In this document: piece by piece, positions 29,001 through 37,393 of the stretch
How positions within the stretch are numbered: the first letter of the stretch is position 1
Layout of the letters: every line of letters begins with the position of its first letter
From: CAXBGS01 sp963975425
GTDB taxonomy: Bacteria; Planctomycetota; Planctomycetia; Pirellulales; Pirellulaceae
Direction: 5' to 3'
NCBI GenBank assembly: GCA_963975425.1
Contig: CAXBGS010000010.1
Span: 124,001-188,000 of the forward strand
DNA length: 64,000 nucleotides
Made by a program: the position numbers and the translations under genes
The notes under the pieces: generated by a model
Told to the model about the DNA's origin: nothing
What the model saw: only the letters and a program-made list of their open reading frames with translations
The model's database searches: none

Positions 29001-29480
29001 GCTGGCCAGCACCGTCGAATGGTCGGCGTGTCCGTCACCGTCGACATCAACGACTCGGCGGACGCGATCGTCGTGTTGGGCATAGGCGATCGCACCGTCG
29101 CCAAGGAGTCGCTTGTGATAATCGATTCGGTCTTGAACCGTTTCCGCGGAAAGGTCCGCAAGTAACCAATTCTCGTCATGAGCACGATTGTCAGTCACAC
29201 CGCGGTTTTGCCGAAACGATTCTGCAACAAACAGGCGGCCGCGATGATCGATGTCGAACGCCACGATGTTTGCGACATTCGGTTCGGCAGCGAATAGCGA
29301 GATTTGCCAGGCGTCGGGAATGGAGATTCCCGCCATTGACTGCTCGGCTTCGTCGGACGCGTCGGCAACTTCAGGGGCGACCGGCGATTGCCCCGTCGCA
29401 TCGGCGTCACACGACGCCCCCAAAAACACCAAACAGCAAGACAGAATTACGAGCAGAAAAGACCGACGACGTATGTGCAT
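26091..29480 (-). CDS. PVC-type heme protein: beta-propeller, HEAT repeats and c-type heme domain
   Basis: The 1129-residue exported protein starts with a Sec or lipoprotein-type signal (to about residue 24). The N-terminal third resembles glucose/sorbosone dehydrogenase propellers (GRLFVAES, GLIVGPDGRLYFSIGDRG, GLRNPQELAFNDVGDLFTVD). The middle (about 480-960) is HEAT-like with many LxDxxxxVR repeats. Near residue 1000 a CVRCHK motif binds one c-type heme, within the PVC-type heme domain (GGEVGPNL, ITPRELRDLVAYLKSL). Such proteins are expanded in Planctomycetes, probably as periplasmic sugar or alcohol oxidising enzymes. ATG at 29480 is chosen because the signal peptide begins there; an upstream extension to 29633 does not look coding. 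Confidence 0.9.
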   Translation of the reverse strand: MHIRRRSFLLVILSCCLVFLGASCDADATGQSPVAPEVADASDEAEQSMAGISIPDAWQISLFAAEPNVANIVAFDIDHRGRLFVAESFRQNRGVTDNRAHDENWLLADLSAETVQDRIDYHKRLLGDGAIAYAQHDDRVRRVVDVDGDGHADHSTVLASGFHRLEEGTGAGVLARGNEVFYTCIPKLWKLIDDDDDGEAEERIVMSDGYGVRVAFRGHDLHGLIVGPDGRLYFSIGDRGYKITKADGQVLADPASGAVFRCELDGSNLEVYATGLRNPQELAFNDVGDLFTVDNNSDSGDMARVVHLLQDGDSGWRMYYQYLPDRGPFNRDKLWEPLHADQPAYIVPPIANLTDGPSGLAYYPGTGFGDRLNDTFLVCDFRGGAANSGIRSFKLDADGAFYGMGEDDQLVWNVLATDLAFGPEGSLYVSDWVDGWDGVGKGRMYRLSDPQHSESEIVRQVHSRLSSDWSQRPTDQLADDLAHVDRRVRLESQWELARRGETEVLVSVATDVQADLRSRLHAIWGLDQVLRREDSEGSTGPDAIAKIRGLLTDEHSEIRAAAAKFVGDNDAAAAIDPLLSLVKDPSARVQYFAIRGIASLLRHPDAQAQKGLADRVLPHVIPVIAEHANSDPALRHAGVMLFAALENPGQLQNLSTYSDVAVRRSVVVALRRLRSGHVAKLLSDEDPQVVAEAARAIHDTPIAVAMGALAKLNTSGMTDKEVLHRVLNANFQLGTAENATTIASIASHVATPKETRIEALKMLGDWSQPGPYDRVLNQYRPLASRPPKAAADALQPHINDLIRASASVRDTAIEVAASLGLKSIVPQLAKRVKDKGLGPSVRATALKALSDLDPPSALALAREVPLTPTTALVPAALEVIARGDRVASVETFIEATRLRDTTARQLAWDIIRGIESPAAVKAIEQGVSDYLSGELPSDVRLNVREAAKDRVSAELSEQLKAYDQELAQSDPLGPWLDSAHGGNADLGRKLFFEKTELSCVRCHKVDRAGGEVGPNLTLIGKEKDEKYLLEAICLPSATIAKGYETAVIATEAGDVLTGIVRSENDDEIELLMADGTQKRIDQVDVVARRKGNSSMPTDLAKLITPRELRDLVAYLKSLQVDPRAKNATE

Positions 29481-29902
29481 CAAAACAAGACTCAAACTTA
29501 CGATTGGGTTGGCAAGACCGGTGGGCGTTTTTGTCGGCTGGTCGCTCGCGATCGACGCTTTGCCAAACGTCGCGTGCGGTTGGTTCGGGATTATCTCTAA
29601 CTTAGAATAGCGGGGTGGTGATCGCCATGACAATATTCACGCTCGGTACATTCGCGGCCGGTACATTGACGCTCGGCACGTTCACGCCCGGCAGGTTCAC
29701 GCTCTGTACATTCACGCTCTGTACATTCATGCTCGGTACATTCATGCCCGGTACACTGTTTGGCGGCATCTGACGAAAATATCGATCGGATGCGTTCGGC
29801 GCGGCGGTCGCCCATGACGATGCTTCCAATGCAATGCGTTCCGGGTAACGCGAGCTGCTGCCAATAACCAACGATCTCATCAAAAACGCAAGGGTTCCCA
29901 TC
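29481..29902. other. Divergent spacer carrying a 15-bp minisatellite
   Basis: This 422-bp spacer lies between the heme protein start (minus) and a small membrane protein (plus), so both promoters should be here. The eight-copy repeat at 29636-29755 occupies its centre. A minus-strand frame (29602-29904) crosses the repeat and could encode about 100 residues; I treat it as unproven. Confidence 0.6.
29636..29755. repeat. 15-bp x 8 tandem array
   Basis: Eight consecutive 15-bp units with consensus TTCACGCTCGGTACA fill 29636-29755 without gaps. Units 5 and 6 are identical, and the others differ at one to four positions. Read on the minus strand the array gives NVPSV/NVQSV-like pentapeptides. Confidence 0.93.
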
Positions 29903-30340
29903 ATGAATGATCCAAGATCGGGCGAATCCGACGCTGATGCCTCCGCCGCAGCCGAATCCCAGCCCGATAAGGACGAATCCGCTGAGACCATTCGCGTCGG
30001 GTCGCCATTTGCTGTTGATCCCAATCCGGAATTTCCAGGAACACCAACCGCAAGCACCACCAACACCACCGCTACGGCAGTCAGCCCCGAAGTGTTCTAC
30101 GATGTTGGCCCGCTGCGATACACGGCCTTGGGCGCGGTAGCGGCAGCCGTGTTGGTCCTGCTATTCGCCATTCCCGCGACATGGTGGTTTCCTTCGGGTG
30201 GGACGCTGATTGCGGCACTCGGCTGCGTGTTATCAATTTTTGGCATGTATTCGCCCATTCCTAAGCGGTCCGCCGCGGTGCTGGCGGTGCACGTCGTGAT
30301 CTTCCTATTCTGCTATGGCCGGATCATCACCCAGGGTTAG
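29903..30340 (+). CDS. Small membrane protein, unknown
   Basis: The 145-residue protein has an acidic Asp/Glu/Ala/Thr-rich N-terminal half (to about 70) and three hydrophobic segments (LGAVAAAVLVLLFAIPATWWF, GTLIAALGCVLSIFGMY, VLAVHVVIFLFCYG). The C-terminal half is typical of small planctomycete membrane proteins of unknown function. ATG at 29903 follows AAGGG by about 7 bp. It stands alone; its end converges with a Nudix gene. Confidence 0.7.
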   Translation: MNDPRSGESDADASAAAESQPDKDESAETIRVGSPFAVDPNPEFPGTPTASTTNTTATAVSPEVFYDVGPLRYTALGAVAAAVLVLLFAIPATWWFPSGGTLIAALGCVLSIFGMYSPIPKRSAAVLAVHVVIFLFCYGRIITQG

Positions 30341-30408
30341 AAACCGCTAACGGAGGCCGAGAGTGGCGAGTCTGCGCTGGAAACCAAGCGAAAATGCGGT
30401 CGAAACGA

Positions 30409-30840
30409 TCAAGAAAGTGAGACGTCGCCGCGGTCGAGCGCGTCGACGAAGGCGGGAAGACTAGCCAGCATGTCTTTTTCGCGTCGAATCTCGTCCGCCG
30501 AAAGCCAAAAAATTTCCGCAACTTCCGCCGGATTCGCCACCGGCTGCACATCGTGTGCGATCTCGGCACGCCACCAAGCCAAATTGGTTCCCCAACTGGT
30601 CACGCTCCGCCAACATCGATGAACCGGCGTAACGTCCATGGCCAGTTCTTCCTGCATTTCGCGAACCAGGGCCTCCGATTCCGTTTCTCCCTCCTCGATC
30701 CCGCCGCCGGGCAGACATAGGCGTCCGGGCGCGGTCACGGTTAGACTGCGACGAATGATCAGGAATTTCTCGCTGCGCATGATGACGCCAACCACTCCTC
30801 GCTTGCGTCGCGTCGCCGGCTTGATTCGATCCACGTCCAT
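30409..30840 (-). CDS. Nudix hydrolase
   Basis: The 143-residue protein carries a complete Nudix box at about residues 46-68: GGGIEEGE, then REMQEEL. Nudix enzymes hydrolyse nucleoside diphosphates linked to another group, often clearing damaged nucleotides; the substrate here is unknown. ATG at 30840 is chosen because the fold starts just after it; an upstream TTG at 30924 would overlap the divergent CCA gene region. It diverges from the CCA-type enzyme, and both act on nucleotides. Confidence 0.88.
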   Translation of the reverse strand: MDVDRIKPATRRKRGVVGVIMRSEKFLIIRRSLTVTAPGRLCLPGGGIEEGETESEALVREMQEELAMDVTPVHRCWRSVTSWGTNLAWWRAEIAHDVQPVANPAEVAEIFWLSADEIRREKDMLASLPAFVDALDRGDVSLS

Positions 30841-30962
30841 GCCAAATGGTTTAGCCGAACGGAAACAAACCTTCAATCGCAGTTGCGAATTTGTTGCTGC
30901 ATTTACGGTCTGAGCCGCGAACAAACCTAAGAATTGCTATCGCTTTTTCGAAACCCAAAGCA

Positions 30963-32363
30963 TTGTCACACGAATCTTCATCGAAACGCCCAAGTCCACC
31001 CGGCAGCCCCGATCCAGCGAATGGCCGCGATCCAGTAAGCGGCCCGCGTTCAACTAGCGGCCCGAGCCAAATCGATCCGCAGTTTTGCCACCAAATTTCT
31101 GCCGATGTGCGAGCAAGATTTGAGTGTGACGCGTCGGCCGAATCACAACGCATCATCGCTGTGTTGCACAACGCTGGCTTCAGTGCGTTTCTGGCAGGCG
31201 GTTGTGTTCGCGATGCGCTATTGGGAAGGCACCCCAAGGATTACGATGTGGCCACCGACGCAACGCCGGAAACCGTTCGCAAGGTATTCGGAAAGCGAAA
31301 TACGCTGGCATTCGGATCGTCGTTCGGTGTGATCGGTGTGCTGCCAGAAAAATCAGCCGCTCAAGCATCGGGCGAAACCCTGCTTCCCACCGAAGTCGCG
31401 ACGTTTCGCAGCGACGGCGAATACAGCGATGGCCGACGCCCCGACAGCGTGCACTATGGGAACGCCCAACAAGATGCCCTTCGTCGTGACTTCACGATCA
31501 ACGGCATGTTTTACGATTCCACTGACCACTGCGTGATCGATTTTGTTGGTGGCCGAGACGATTTGCGCGACGGCATCTTGCACACCATCGGTGATCCACA
31601 CCAACGGTTCGACGAAGACAAGCTGCGGATGCTGCGCGCGGTGCGTTTCGCAACCACCCTCGGTTTCTCGCTGACCCCTGAAACGAAACAAGCCATCATC
31701 GAGCACGCATCGACGATTGCAATGGTCAGCGGCGAACGCATCGGCGCCGAGATGCGTCGTATCATGCAATCGCCCGCAGCAATCCAGGGCGTCCAATTGC
31801 TGAGCGATGTCCGGTTGATCGAACCGGTATTCCCAGAGTGGATGAGTGCCAATCAGGAACTCGCCGCGAAGTTGTTGTCCAACCTGTCGGAACCAACGTT
31901 TACTCGTGCCCTGGCTTGCGTCTTGTTGGCCACACCGGACGGTTCACTTTCCAGAATCGCGAACCGCTGGAAACTTTCTAATGAAGAGCAACGAGAAATC
32001 AATGCCGCGATCGCACTTCACGAGACGGTTATCCGCGCCGAATCGCTTCCCTGGTCAAAGGTGCAACCGGTGCTGACCCATCGCGATGTCGCAAGCATTA
32101 TCGCAGTCGCCCAAGCGGTCGCATCCGGCCGCGATGCCGACTTAGCGGGCGTCAACCGCTGCAAGACGGCGCTGAGCTGGGAACCGCAACGATTGGATCC
32201 GCCGCCACTGATCAACGGCAACGACTTGGCAGACTTGGGTTATCGTCCCGGCCCGACATTCGCCAAAGCACTCCGTGCGATCCGCGATGCGCAGCTCAAC
32301 GGAGTTGTGACCAGCCGAGAAGAAGCGATCCAGATGGCGGCGTCAACGATCCGCGACAACTAG
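30963..32363 (+). CDS. CCA-adding/poly(A)-polymerase-type nucleotidyltransferase
   Basis: This is a class II nucleotidyltransferase. The active-site region FLAGGCVRDALLGRHPKDYDVA supplies the Asp pair. RRDFTINGMFYD and DEDKLRMLRAVRFA are further family signatures, and a helical RNA-binding C-terminal part follows. Members add or repair the 3' CCA of tRNA, or add poly(A); length alone (466 residues) does not separate the two. The start is uncertain: TTG at 30963 is used, and another TTG at 30891 is possible. The first ~40 residues are Pro/Ser/Gly-rich with an imperfect 18-bp repeat. Confidence 0.88.
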   Translation: MSHESSSKRPSPPGSPDPANGRDPVSGPRSTSGPSQIDPQFCHQISADVRARFECDASAESQRIIAVLHNAGFSAFLAGGCVRDALLGRHPKDYDVATDATPETVRKVFGKRNTLAFGSSFGVIGVLPEKSAAQASGETLLPTEVATFRSDGEYSDGRRPDSVHYGNAQQDALRRDFTINGMFYDSTDHCVIDFVGGRDDLRDGILHTIGDPHQRFDEDKLRMLRAVRFATTLGFSLTPETKQAIIEHASTIAMVSGERIGAEMRRIMQSPAAIQGVQLLSDVRLIEPVFPEWMSANQELAAKLLSNLSEPTFTRALACVLLATPDGSLSRIANRWKLSNEEQREINAAIALHETVIRAESLPWSKVQPVLTHRDVASIIAVAQAVASGRDADLAGVNRCKTALSWEPQRLDPPPLINGNDLADLGYRPGPTFAKALRAIRDAQLNGVVTSREEAIQMAASTIRDN

Positions 32364-32483
32364 ATCGCTATACCAAACGCAATGCGATTCGATGCATTGC
32401 CGTGTTTTCAAAGAAAAAGAGAGCCATCACAACAAAGCCTAGCAGCACAACGAAGCTCGCCAAAAGTACGAAGCGTACAAAAG

Positions 32484-32515
32484 CGTAGGCCACCCTCAAG
32501 CGAGGCTGGCCTACG
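32484..32515. terminator. Hairpin between convergent genes
   Basis: CGTAGGCCACCCTC pairs with GAGGCTGGCCTACG across a 4-nt AAGC loop, with one mismatch in 14. It sits between the convergent ends of the nucleotidyltransferase and a secreted protein gene. No clear T-run follows on either strand. Confidence 0.55.
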
Positions 32516-32532
32516 TGCGGCTCGCGAACGTT

Positions 32533-33543
32533 TTAGCGTTTGTTCGATGATCGTGTTGCGACCTGAGCACCACCACGTGGTCTCAGCAAGAACACCTTTG
32601 GATCATCGACGATGAATGCCGTGCTCCAACGATATCCGTCATCCGCACTGCAGATGTTATAGAAAAAGGTGCGGAATCGTTCGGCTCGGTAATCGTAGGG
32701 ATATTGACTGGTGATGTAATCCGCTTCGGTCAAGTCATCCACGCCCGGCGACGCATAGTAATGCACCATGCCGTCCGGCGTGACGCTCATGCCCATCGTC
32801 CACCAGCCAGTCGTGGTGATTTGGGGCCCGCGAAAATCTCCACCACGACGATTGCTGCGAATTCGCAAATAGGCATAGTCGTCTGGCTTGCCAGTGGTTG
32901 TCTTGCTTTCGAACTCGACAAACATTCCGGGCCAGTAGACTTCGTTGCCCATTTCTTCCACGGTGCGTTTAAAGATCCCGATCCCGACTTCTTTGTCGAC
33001 CATCGCCGTCGTTTCCAAGGCAAGTCGAAAACCGAAATGCGGCCCGCTGCGTTGCTCCCATTCTTTGACTGGTGGCAAGTACACGCGAGTCGTGACGCTG
33101 GGCGCTTCGGAAATATCGACGCGTCGACGCAGACGATACTGAACGTTGGCGACAAAGTCGTCTTGGTGCATGGTGCGACTGGGCTGCCCAGGGATGCCGG
33201 TGAATTTTGACTTCAGCAACAACGCACCGGTGCTGCCCTCTAATCCTCCCGGTGGCGTGGGGACGCGCCGAACGATGTCGGGATGCCCGCGTTTGATTCC
33301 TTCATACCAGCGACCATTGGTGCTCCGGCCCATCGGGCCGCGCTGATTCTCGTCGATGTCTTCGGTGCTTTTCGGATCGCGAGGGACGTATCCCCAATTG
33401 GGATCCTCGAAATCATCGGCGACTCCAACGATCTCGCTGCCGGTCCCCGGAATCACCGGTCGTTGGGCATCGGCTGATTGCACGCCGAGCGAGGAAAGGG
33501 CGAGAGTGGCTGCGCACGCGGCGCGCTTGAAAGTGATTTGCAT
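32533..33543 (-). CDS. Secreted protein, unknown (Pirellulaceae type)
   Basis: The 336-residue exported protein has a signal peptide (cleavage near ADAQ, residue 26). A beta-rich body with many Tyr and Trp follows (NWGYVPRDP, RWYEGIKRGHPDI, GWWTMGMSVTPDGMVHYYASP). It looks like a jelly-roll or laminin-G-like secreted domain, but I do not recognise a family. ATG at 33543 starts the signal peptide; an upstream extension to 33579 is not convincing. It is a single gene. Confidence 0.75.
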   Translation of the reverse strand: MQITFKRAACAATLALSSLGVQSADAQRPVIPGTGSEIVGVADDFEDPNWGYVPRDPKSTEDIDENQRGPMGRSTNGRWYEGIKRGHPDIVRRVPTPPGGLEGSTGALLLKSKFTGIPGQPSRTMHQDDFVANVQYRLRRRVDISEAPSVTTRVYLPPVKEWEQRSGPHFGFRLALETTAMVDKEVGIGIFKRTVEEMGNEVYWPGMFVEFESKTTTGKPDDYAYLRIRSNRRGGDFRGPQITTTGWWTMGMSVTPDGMVHYYASPGVDDLTEADYITSQYPYDYRAERFRTFFYNICSADDGYRWSTAFIVDDPKVFLLRPRGGAQVATRSSNKR

Positions 33544-33873
33544 GGTTCGATCCGTCGTCACCAAGACTAAAAACCACAACGAACGACTCGTTCTGGCGAT
33601 TCAATGTATTGGTGAGCGCACGATCGTACCCGTCGCGAACTCACCCCCCTACGATCGGAAGAATCGGCATAATTAACCAACTCGCTGAAGTGAAAGTTCG
33701 GAAAGCGCCCGAAGCAACGTCCAGAGGCACAAAGTAGGCTGGAACAAGCCCTGCGCAGTTCCGGCAACGCGCAATCAAACGGCGATTCAATGCCGGAACT
33801 GCGCAGGGCTTGTTCCAGCCTACAAACAAAAACGAACTGGTGACGAACCTGCGCAGACTGGGGCCGGTGAACA
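33544..33873. other. Spacer with a large inverted repeat
   Basis: This 330-bp spacer precedes the secreted protein and follows the DUF58 stop, both on the minus strand. Its main content is the perfect 33-bp inverted repeat at 33734-33823. I see no gene here. Confidence 0.6.
33734..33823. repeat. Perfect 33-bp inverted repeat
   Basis: Left arm 33734-33766 begins GTAGGCTGGAACAAGCC and ends TTCCGGCA. Right arm 33791-33823 is its exact reverse complement. The loop is 24 bp. There is no T-run, so it is unlike a simple terminator and may be a REP-like or non-autonomous mobile element. Confidence 0.9.
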
Positions 33874-35274
33874 CTAACGAACGGCGGCGCGGCAAACGTC
33901 AACGATCGAATCTTCTGAACTCAAATGAAATGTGGGAATATTGCAAGCAATCAAAGGGCCGGCGGCGGACGAGTAGTCGTTGATGTCGTGCGTGTTGATG
34001 ATCGCCGCGACCGCCCATCCGCGGCGGGAAAGTCCGATCAACGCCGAAGTCGCCTCGGGATTCGTTCGCTGAAAGATCACCAGCAGCGTTGTTTCATTGG
34101 ACAATTGCGATTCGCTTTCCACCAGCAAGTCGGCCAGCGATAGCGCGTCGGTTCGTTCCAATCGTGCCAGCGTACGAACGATCTCTTGATAGTGCGTCGG
34201 TCCTCGATCGGCTTTTAAGATGACCGGTCGGCGGCGATCACTTTCGCTTTGCATTTCGGCCGACGCCTGCGCAGTCGCCCGAACGCGATGATCACCCGCC
34301 CAACCTTCGGTTCGAATTCGATCCGCCGCGTCACGGCCATTGGTCGCAAGCCCGAATGGTTCACCCGATTCATGCAGCCAGGCTGCGATCGACGCGGCGG
34401 CGGTCACGGCCAAGTCGCTGCGCGTGGGTTCGTGTCGATCAGGCATCGTGTCGACGTGAAAGTCCAGTACCAATGTCGCGCCGGCGATCGATGACGGTTC
34501 GTAAACCTTGCTGTGCAAGACACCCGTCCGTGCGGTCGCCGCCCAGTGAACACTCCGCATTGGATCCCCCGGCTGCCAGCGGCGAATCCCACGGAGCCGG
34601 GTGGGATCATCCATCACGTTCTCGCGAACTCGGATTTCACCGATCGGACGGCGCGAACCAATCTCGTACGACGAAAGCGGCTTGACGTTGGGCAAGACGG
34701 TGACGTATTGCGGTTCGGATCCAACACGATAGCGGCGAAACATTCCCATCAAGTCGCCCGTTTCCAAAACCGTCGGCCCGATTTGAAAATATCCGCGCCG
34801 GTGACATTCGATCGAGTATCGCAGATGTCCGGACTCGCCGGCCCACAACATCAATACGCCAATCCGGTCGCCTTCGACTGCCAACGTCGGACGCTGTGCC
34901 GATGTGTTCCAGCGTGGCAACAAATCCTCGGCCAACAACCAAAGCATGGGCAATTTGCTGTGGTTGGTGATTGTGACGTCGACGGGTAAACGCGTCCCGA
35001 TTTTGACTTCCGCAGGCAACGCGTTGCGTGTCGCACTTGCCGAATCGGTCCACGTCGTCGCCGAAAACCAAGCGAGTCCCACAACCATCACCGCAGCCAT
35101 GCCGGCTAGCAACCACAGCGATGCGCCAAACAGAATCCCTGCCAGCATCAATGCACTGATTCCCGCGGCGATGGGAAACCAACGTTGTCGCGGCGGAGCA
35201 ATCTGCGCCGCGCGAGGTCCAGCAACGCCATCAGCGGTCGATTCGCTATTCACCGCTGACCATCCATCGCTCAT
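33874..35274 (-). CDS. DUF58-containing protein
   Basis: The 466-residue protein has two N-terminal membrane helices (about 28-65). A beta domain follows, then the DUF58 core with RLRGIRRWQPGDPMRSVHWAATARTG (about 225) and a VWA-like C-terminal fold. DUF58 proteins are the usual partners of MoxR ATPases. The gene starts 9 bp after the MoxR stop, so the two form an operon. Its role is unknown, but it is presumably assembled or activated by MoxR at the membrane. Confidence 0.92.
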   Translation of the reverse strand: MSDGWSAVNSESTADGVAGPRAAQIAPPRQRWFPIAAGISALMLAGILFGASLWLLAGMAAVMVVGLAWFSATTWTDSASATRNALPAEVKIGTRLPVDVTITNHSKLPMLWLLAEDLLPRWNTSAQRPTLAVEGDRIGVLMLWAGESGHLRYSIECHRRGYFQIGPTVLETGDLMGMFRRYRVGSEPQYVTVLPNVKPLSSYEIGSRRPIGEIRVRENVMDDPTRLRGIRRWQPGDPMRSVHWAATARTGVLHSKVYEPSSIAGATLVLDFHVDTMPDRHEPTRSDLAVTAAASIAAWLHESGEPFGLATNGRDAADRIRTEGWAGDHRVRATAQASAEMQSESDRRRPVILKADRGPTHYQEIVRTLARLERTDALSLADLLVESESQLSNETTLLVIFQRTNPEATSALIGLSRRGWAVAAIINTHDINDYSSAAGPLIACNIPTFHLSSEDSIVDVCRAAVR

Positions 35275-35283
35275 CTGCGAAAC

Positions 35284-36306
35284 CTATCGCGCCTCGATCG
35301 TCGGGACTGCCACGTCGCCGACAATGTCTTGCAAGACGCTCTGCGTTGTCACTTTTCGCAAGCGGCTCTCGGGGCGCAAAATCAATCGGTGGTTCATCAC
35401 CGGTTCGATGATCCGTTTAACGTCATCCGGCAACACGTACGCACGTCCTCGAATCGCCGCGATTGCTTGGGAACAGCGAAACAACGCGATCGAGGCGCGT
35501 GGGCTACCACCAAGCGCCAAGTCCTCGTGCTTTCGCGTCAGGTCGACGATTTGCAACAAGTATTGCCGAACGCGAGGATCGACGTGCACCAAGCGGATCG
35601 CGTGCTGGGCCTGGACCAGTTCAGTGGCTTTTGCGACCGGCTTGATTCGATCGACCGGATGCGATTTCTCTAACATTTCCAGCATGCGCAATTCCTCTTC
35701 CATCGACGGATAGCCGAGATGAAAACGCATCAGGAAACGGTCCAACTGTGCTTCAGGCAACGGAAACGTGCCTTCGTGATCGACCGGATTCTGGGTCGCA
35801 ATCACAAGGAAGGGTTCATCCAGTTTGTGAGTCGTACCGTCGACCGTCACGCGAGACTCCGCCATCGCTTCAAGCAACGACGCCTGAGTCCGTGGAGTCG
35901 CCCGATTGATTTCGTCGGCCAGTAAAATCTGAGTGAAGACGGGCCCCGGCCGAAATTCGAACTCGGCGGTCTTTTGGTTGAAAATCGATGTCCCAGTGAC
36001 GTCCGTCGGCAACAGATCCGGCGTGCACTGCACGCGTTTGAACTGACAGCCCAGACTGCGCGCCATGGCGCGAGCGAGCATGGTTTTGGCCACTCCGGGG
36101 ACGTCTTCCAGCAAAATGTGACCGCCGCTTAGCCAAGCGGCCATCGATAACACCAACTGTTTACGCTTGCCCACGATCGCCTGCTCGACATTGGCGATTA
36201 TGCGCTTGGACAAGTCGCTGACGGCGGCAACCGCGGCCGTAGCATCGACGGCCTGGGCAGCCGTGGGCGGTTTGACAGCGGGCGAATTCATAAGCAGCGG
36301 ACTCAT
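35284..36306 (-). CDS. MoxR-family AAA+ ATPase
   Basis: The 340-residue ATPase has Walker A DVPGVAKT, Walker B LLADEINRA, ATQNPVDHEGTFPLPEAQ and a C-terminal lid domain with GGSPRASIALFRC. It is paired with the DUF58 gene. It is a second MoxR copy, distinct from the one at 14.8-16.0 kb, and lacks that protein's long disordered N-terminus. ATG at 36306; ATG at 36291 is an alternative. Confidence 0.93.
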   Translation of the reverse strand: MSPLLMNSPAVKPPTAAQAVDATAAVAAVSDLSKRIIANVEQAIVGKRKQLVLSMAAWLSGGHILLEDVPGVAKTMLARAMARSLGCQFKRVQCTPDLLPTDVTGTSIFNQKTAEFEFRPGPVFTQILLADEINRATPRTQASLLEAMAESRVTVDGTTHKLDEPFLVIATQNPVDHEGTFPLPEAQLDRFLMRFHLGYPSMEEELRMLEMLEKSHPVDRIKPVAKATELVQAQHAIRLVHVDPRVRQYLLQIVDLTRKHEDLALGGSPRASIALFRCSQAIAAIRGRAYVLPDDVKRIIEPVMNHRLILRPESRLRKVTTQSVLQDIVGDVAVPTIEAR

Positions 36307-36348
36307 TCCAGACCGGCGGCAAACCAGCCCTAACTTGCGGTGCGATGT

Positions 36349-36377
36349 TTCATTGGCATCAAGATTGCATGTATAAT
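36349..36377 (+). promoter_or_regulatory. Candidate sigma-70-type promoter
   Basis: A perfect TATAAT stands at 36372-36377, with a weak TTCATT 17 bp upstream (36349-36354). It would start transcription near 36384, about 50 bp before the response regulator ATG at 36435. Confidence 0.4.
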
Positions 36378-36434
36378 GATACTCGTGTGCAAGCTGCCGC
36401 GTTGGCAGTCACGACTAATTTGGCGGCGTCTTAT

Positions 36435-36845
36435 ATGCACGATCAAGCCGTGACGATCATCCCAAACCTGTTGGTGACCGACGATGATTCCGCTTTTCGA
36501 GGCGTGATCAGCGAGGCATTGACGCGTCGCGGTTTCCATGTCACCGAGGCCCGCGATGGCCAGGAAGCGATCGAAAAAATCGCCACCAGCAACGTCCATT
36601 TGGCGATCATGGATGTCCACATGCCGCGGCTGACCGGATTGGAAGTCATGCATCATCTGACCTCACAGCCCGCCGCCCCCCCCTTGGTTCTGATGAGCGC
36701 CCAGTGGGACGACGAAAGCCGACGGGAAGCGGAACGAATGCGGGCCTACAAAACGCTTAGCAAGCCGATCCCGCTGGCGCGTCTGCGCGATGTGGTCTGT
36801 GGTGCCTTGGCTGAGATTTACGGCTGGCGGCCCAAAGCATCGTGA
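36435..36845 (+). CDS. Single-domain response regulator
   Basis: The 136-residue protein is a lone receiver domain. An acidic DDD cluster (16-18), the phosphorylatable Asp at 60 (AIMDVHMP), a switch Ser near 88 and Lys at 110 (SKP) are all present. It has no output domain, so it probably acts through protein contacts or as a phosphate relay; no histidine kinase is adjacent. ATG at 36435 is preferred because a TATAAT promoter overlaps the earlier ATG at 36369. The stop overlaps the next start (GTGA). Confidence 0.88.
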   Translation: MHDQAVTIIPNLLVTDDDSAFRGVISEALTRRGFHVTEARDGQEAIEKIATSNVHLAIMDVHMPRLTGLEVMHHLTSQPAAPPLVLMSAQWDDESRREAERMRAYKTLSKPIPLARLRDVVCGALAEIYGWRPKAS

Positions 36846-37393
36846 TCAGTCTGCTAGCGATTTACTTGCTCGCATCGACCGCGCTGTTGCATCCGGTCCA
36901 TGAAACCGTGTCCGAAGTCGAGTGGAATGATCAATCCGGTCGGGTTGAGGTCGCTTTGCGATTACATGTCTTGGATGAGCAATGGCTGTCAAAGAACCAC
37001 CGCCAGGACGTTGAAATCTCACGATGGGGCGTGGCCTATTTGCGCAAAAACTTCCAGCTATCCGAGCACGCTGATTTCCGCGACGTCCAGCCTGCTGCGG
37101 ACGCAGAAACCGATCGATCGCAAGCGGTAAAGTATCACTGGATCGGCCGAAAGTCCGAGGGTGCTCACGTGTGGTGGTACTTTGAAATCCAGCCGGCGCG
37201 AGCCACACGCCCCAAGTGGATTCGCCAACGGATGTTCTTCGAGCGAGATGACCGGTATACCAATCGGATAATCGTGCTGGATCAGTCTCCTCGACATTCG
37301 ATCCTATGCACGCCGGACAAACCGATCGCCCGACTGGACAAGCAAGCCGATGAATCAAGTGTCGCCGACCAAGCCAAGGAGCCTGCGAGCTGA
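36842..37393 (+). CDS. DUF6702-like protein
   Basis: The 183-residue protein has an N-terminal signal or anchor (ISLLAIYLLASTALLHPVHE). The body matches the DUF6702 type: HETVSEVEWN, HVLDEQWL, and RMFFERDDRYTNRIIVLD near the end. The family is a small secreted beta-sandwich with no known function. The start is GTG at 36842, overlapping the regulator stop. Its end overlaps the CinA-like gene by 44 bp. Confidence 0.72.
   Translation: MISLLAIYLLASTALLHPVHETVSEVEWNDQSGRVEVALRLHVLDEQWLSKNHRQDVEISRWGVAYLRKNFQLSEHADFRDVQPAADAETDRSQAVKYHWIGRKSEGAHVWWYFEIQPARATRPKWIRQRMFFERDDRYTNRIIVLDQSPRHSILCTPDKPIARLDKQADESSVADQAKEPAS

Noticed and set aside
29597..29815. Cys/Glu/Arg-rich frame across the 15-bp array
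   Set aside because: It is another frame of the same repeat and gives a highly charged, Cys-rich sequence without other support; not annotated as a gene.
36369..36434. Longer N-terminus for the response regulator
   Set aside because: A TATAAT promoter overlaps the earlier ATG, and the receiver domain begins after 36435.
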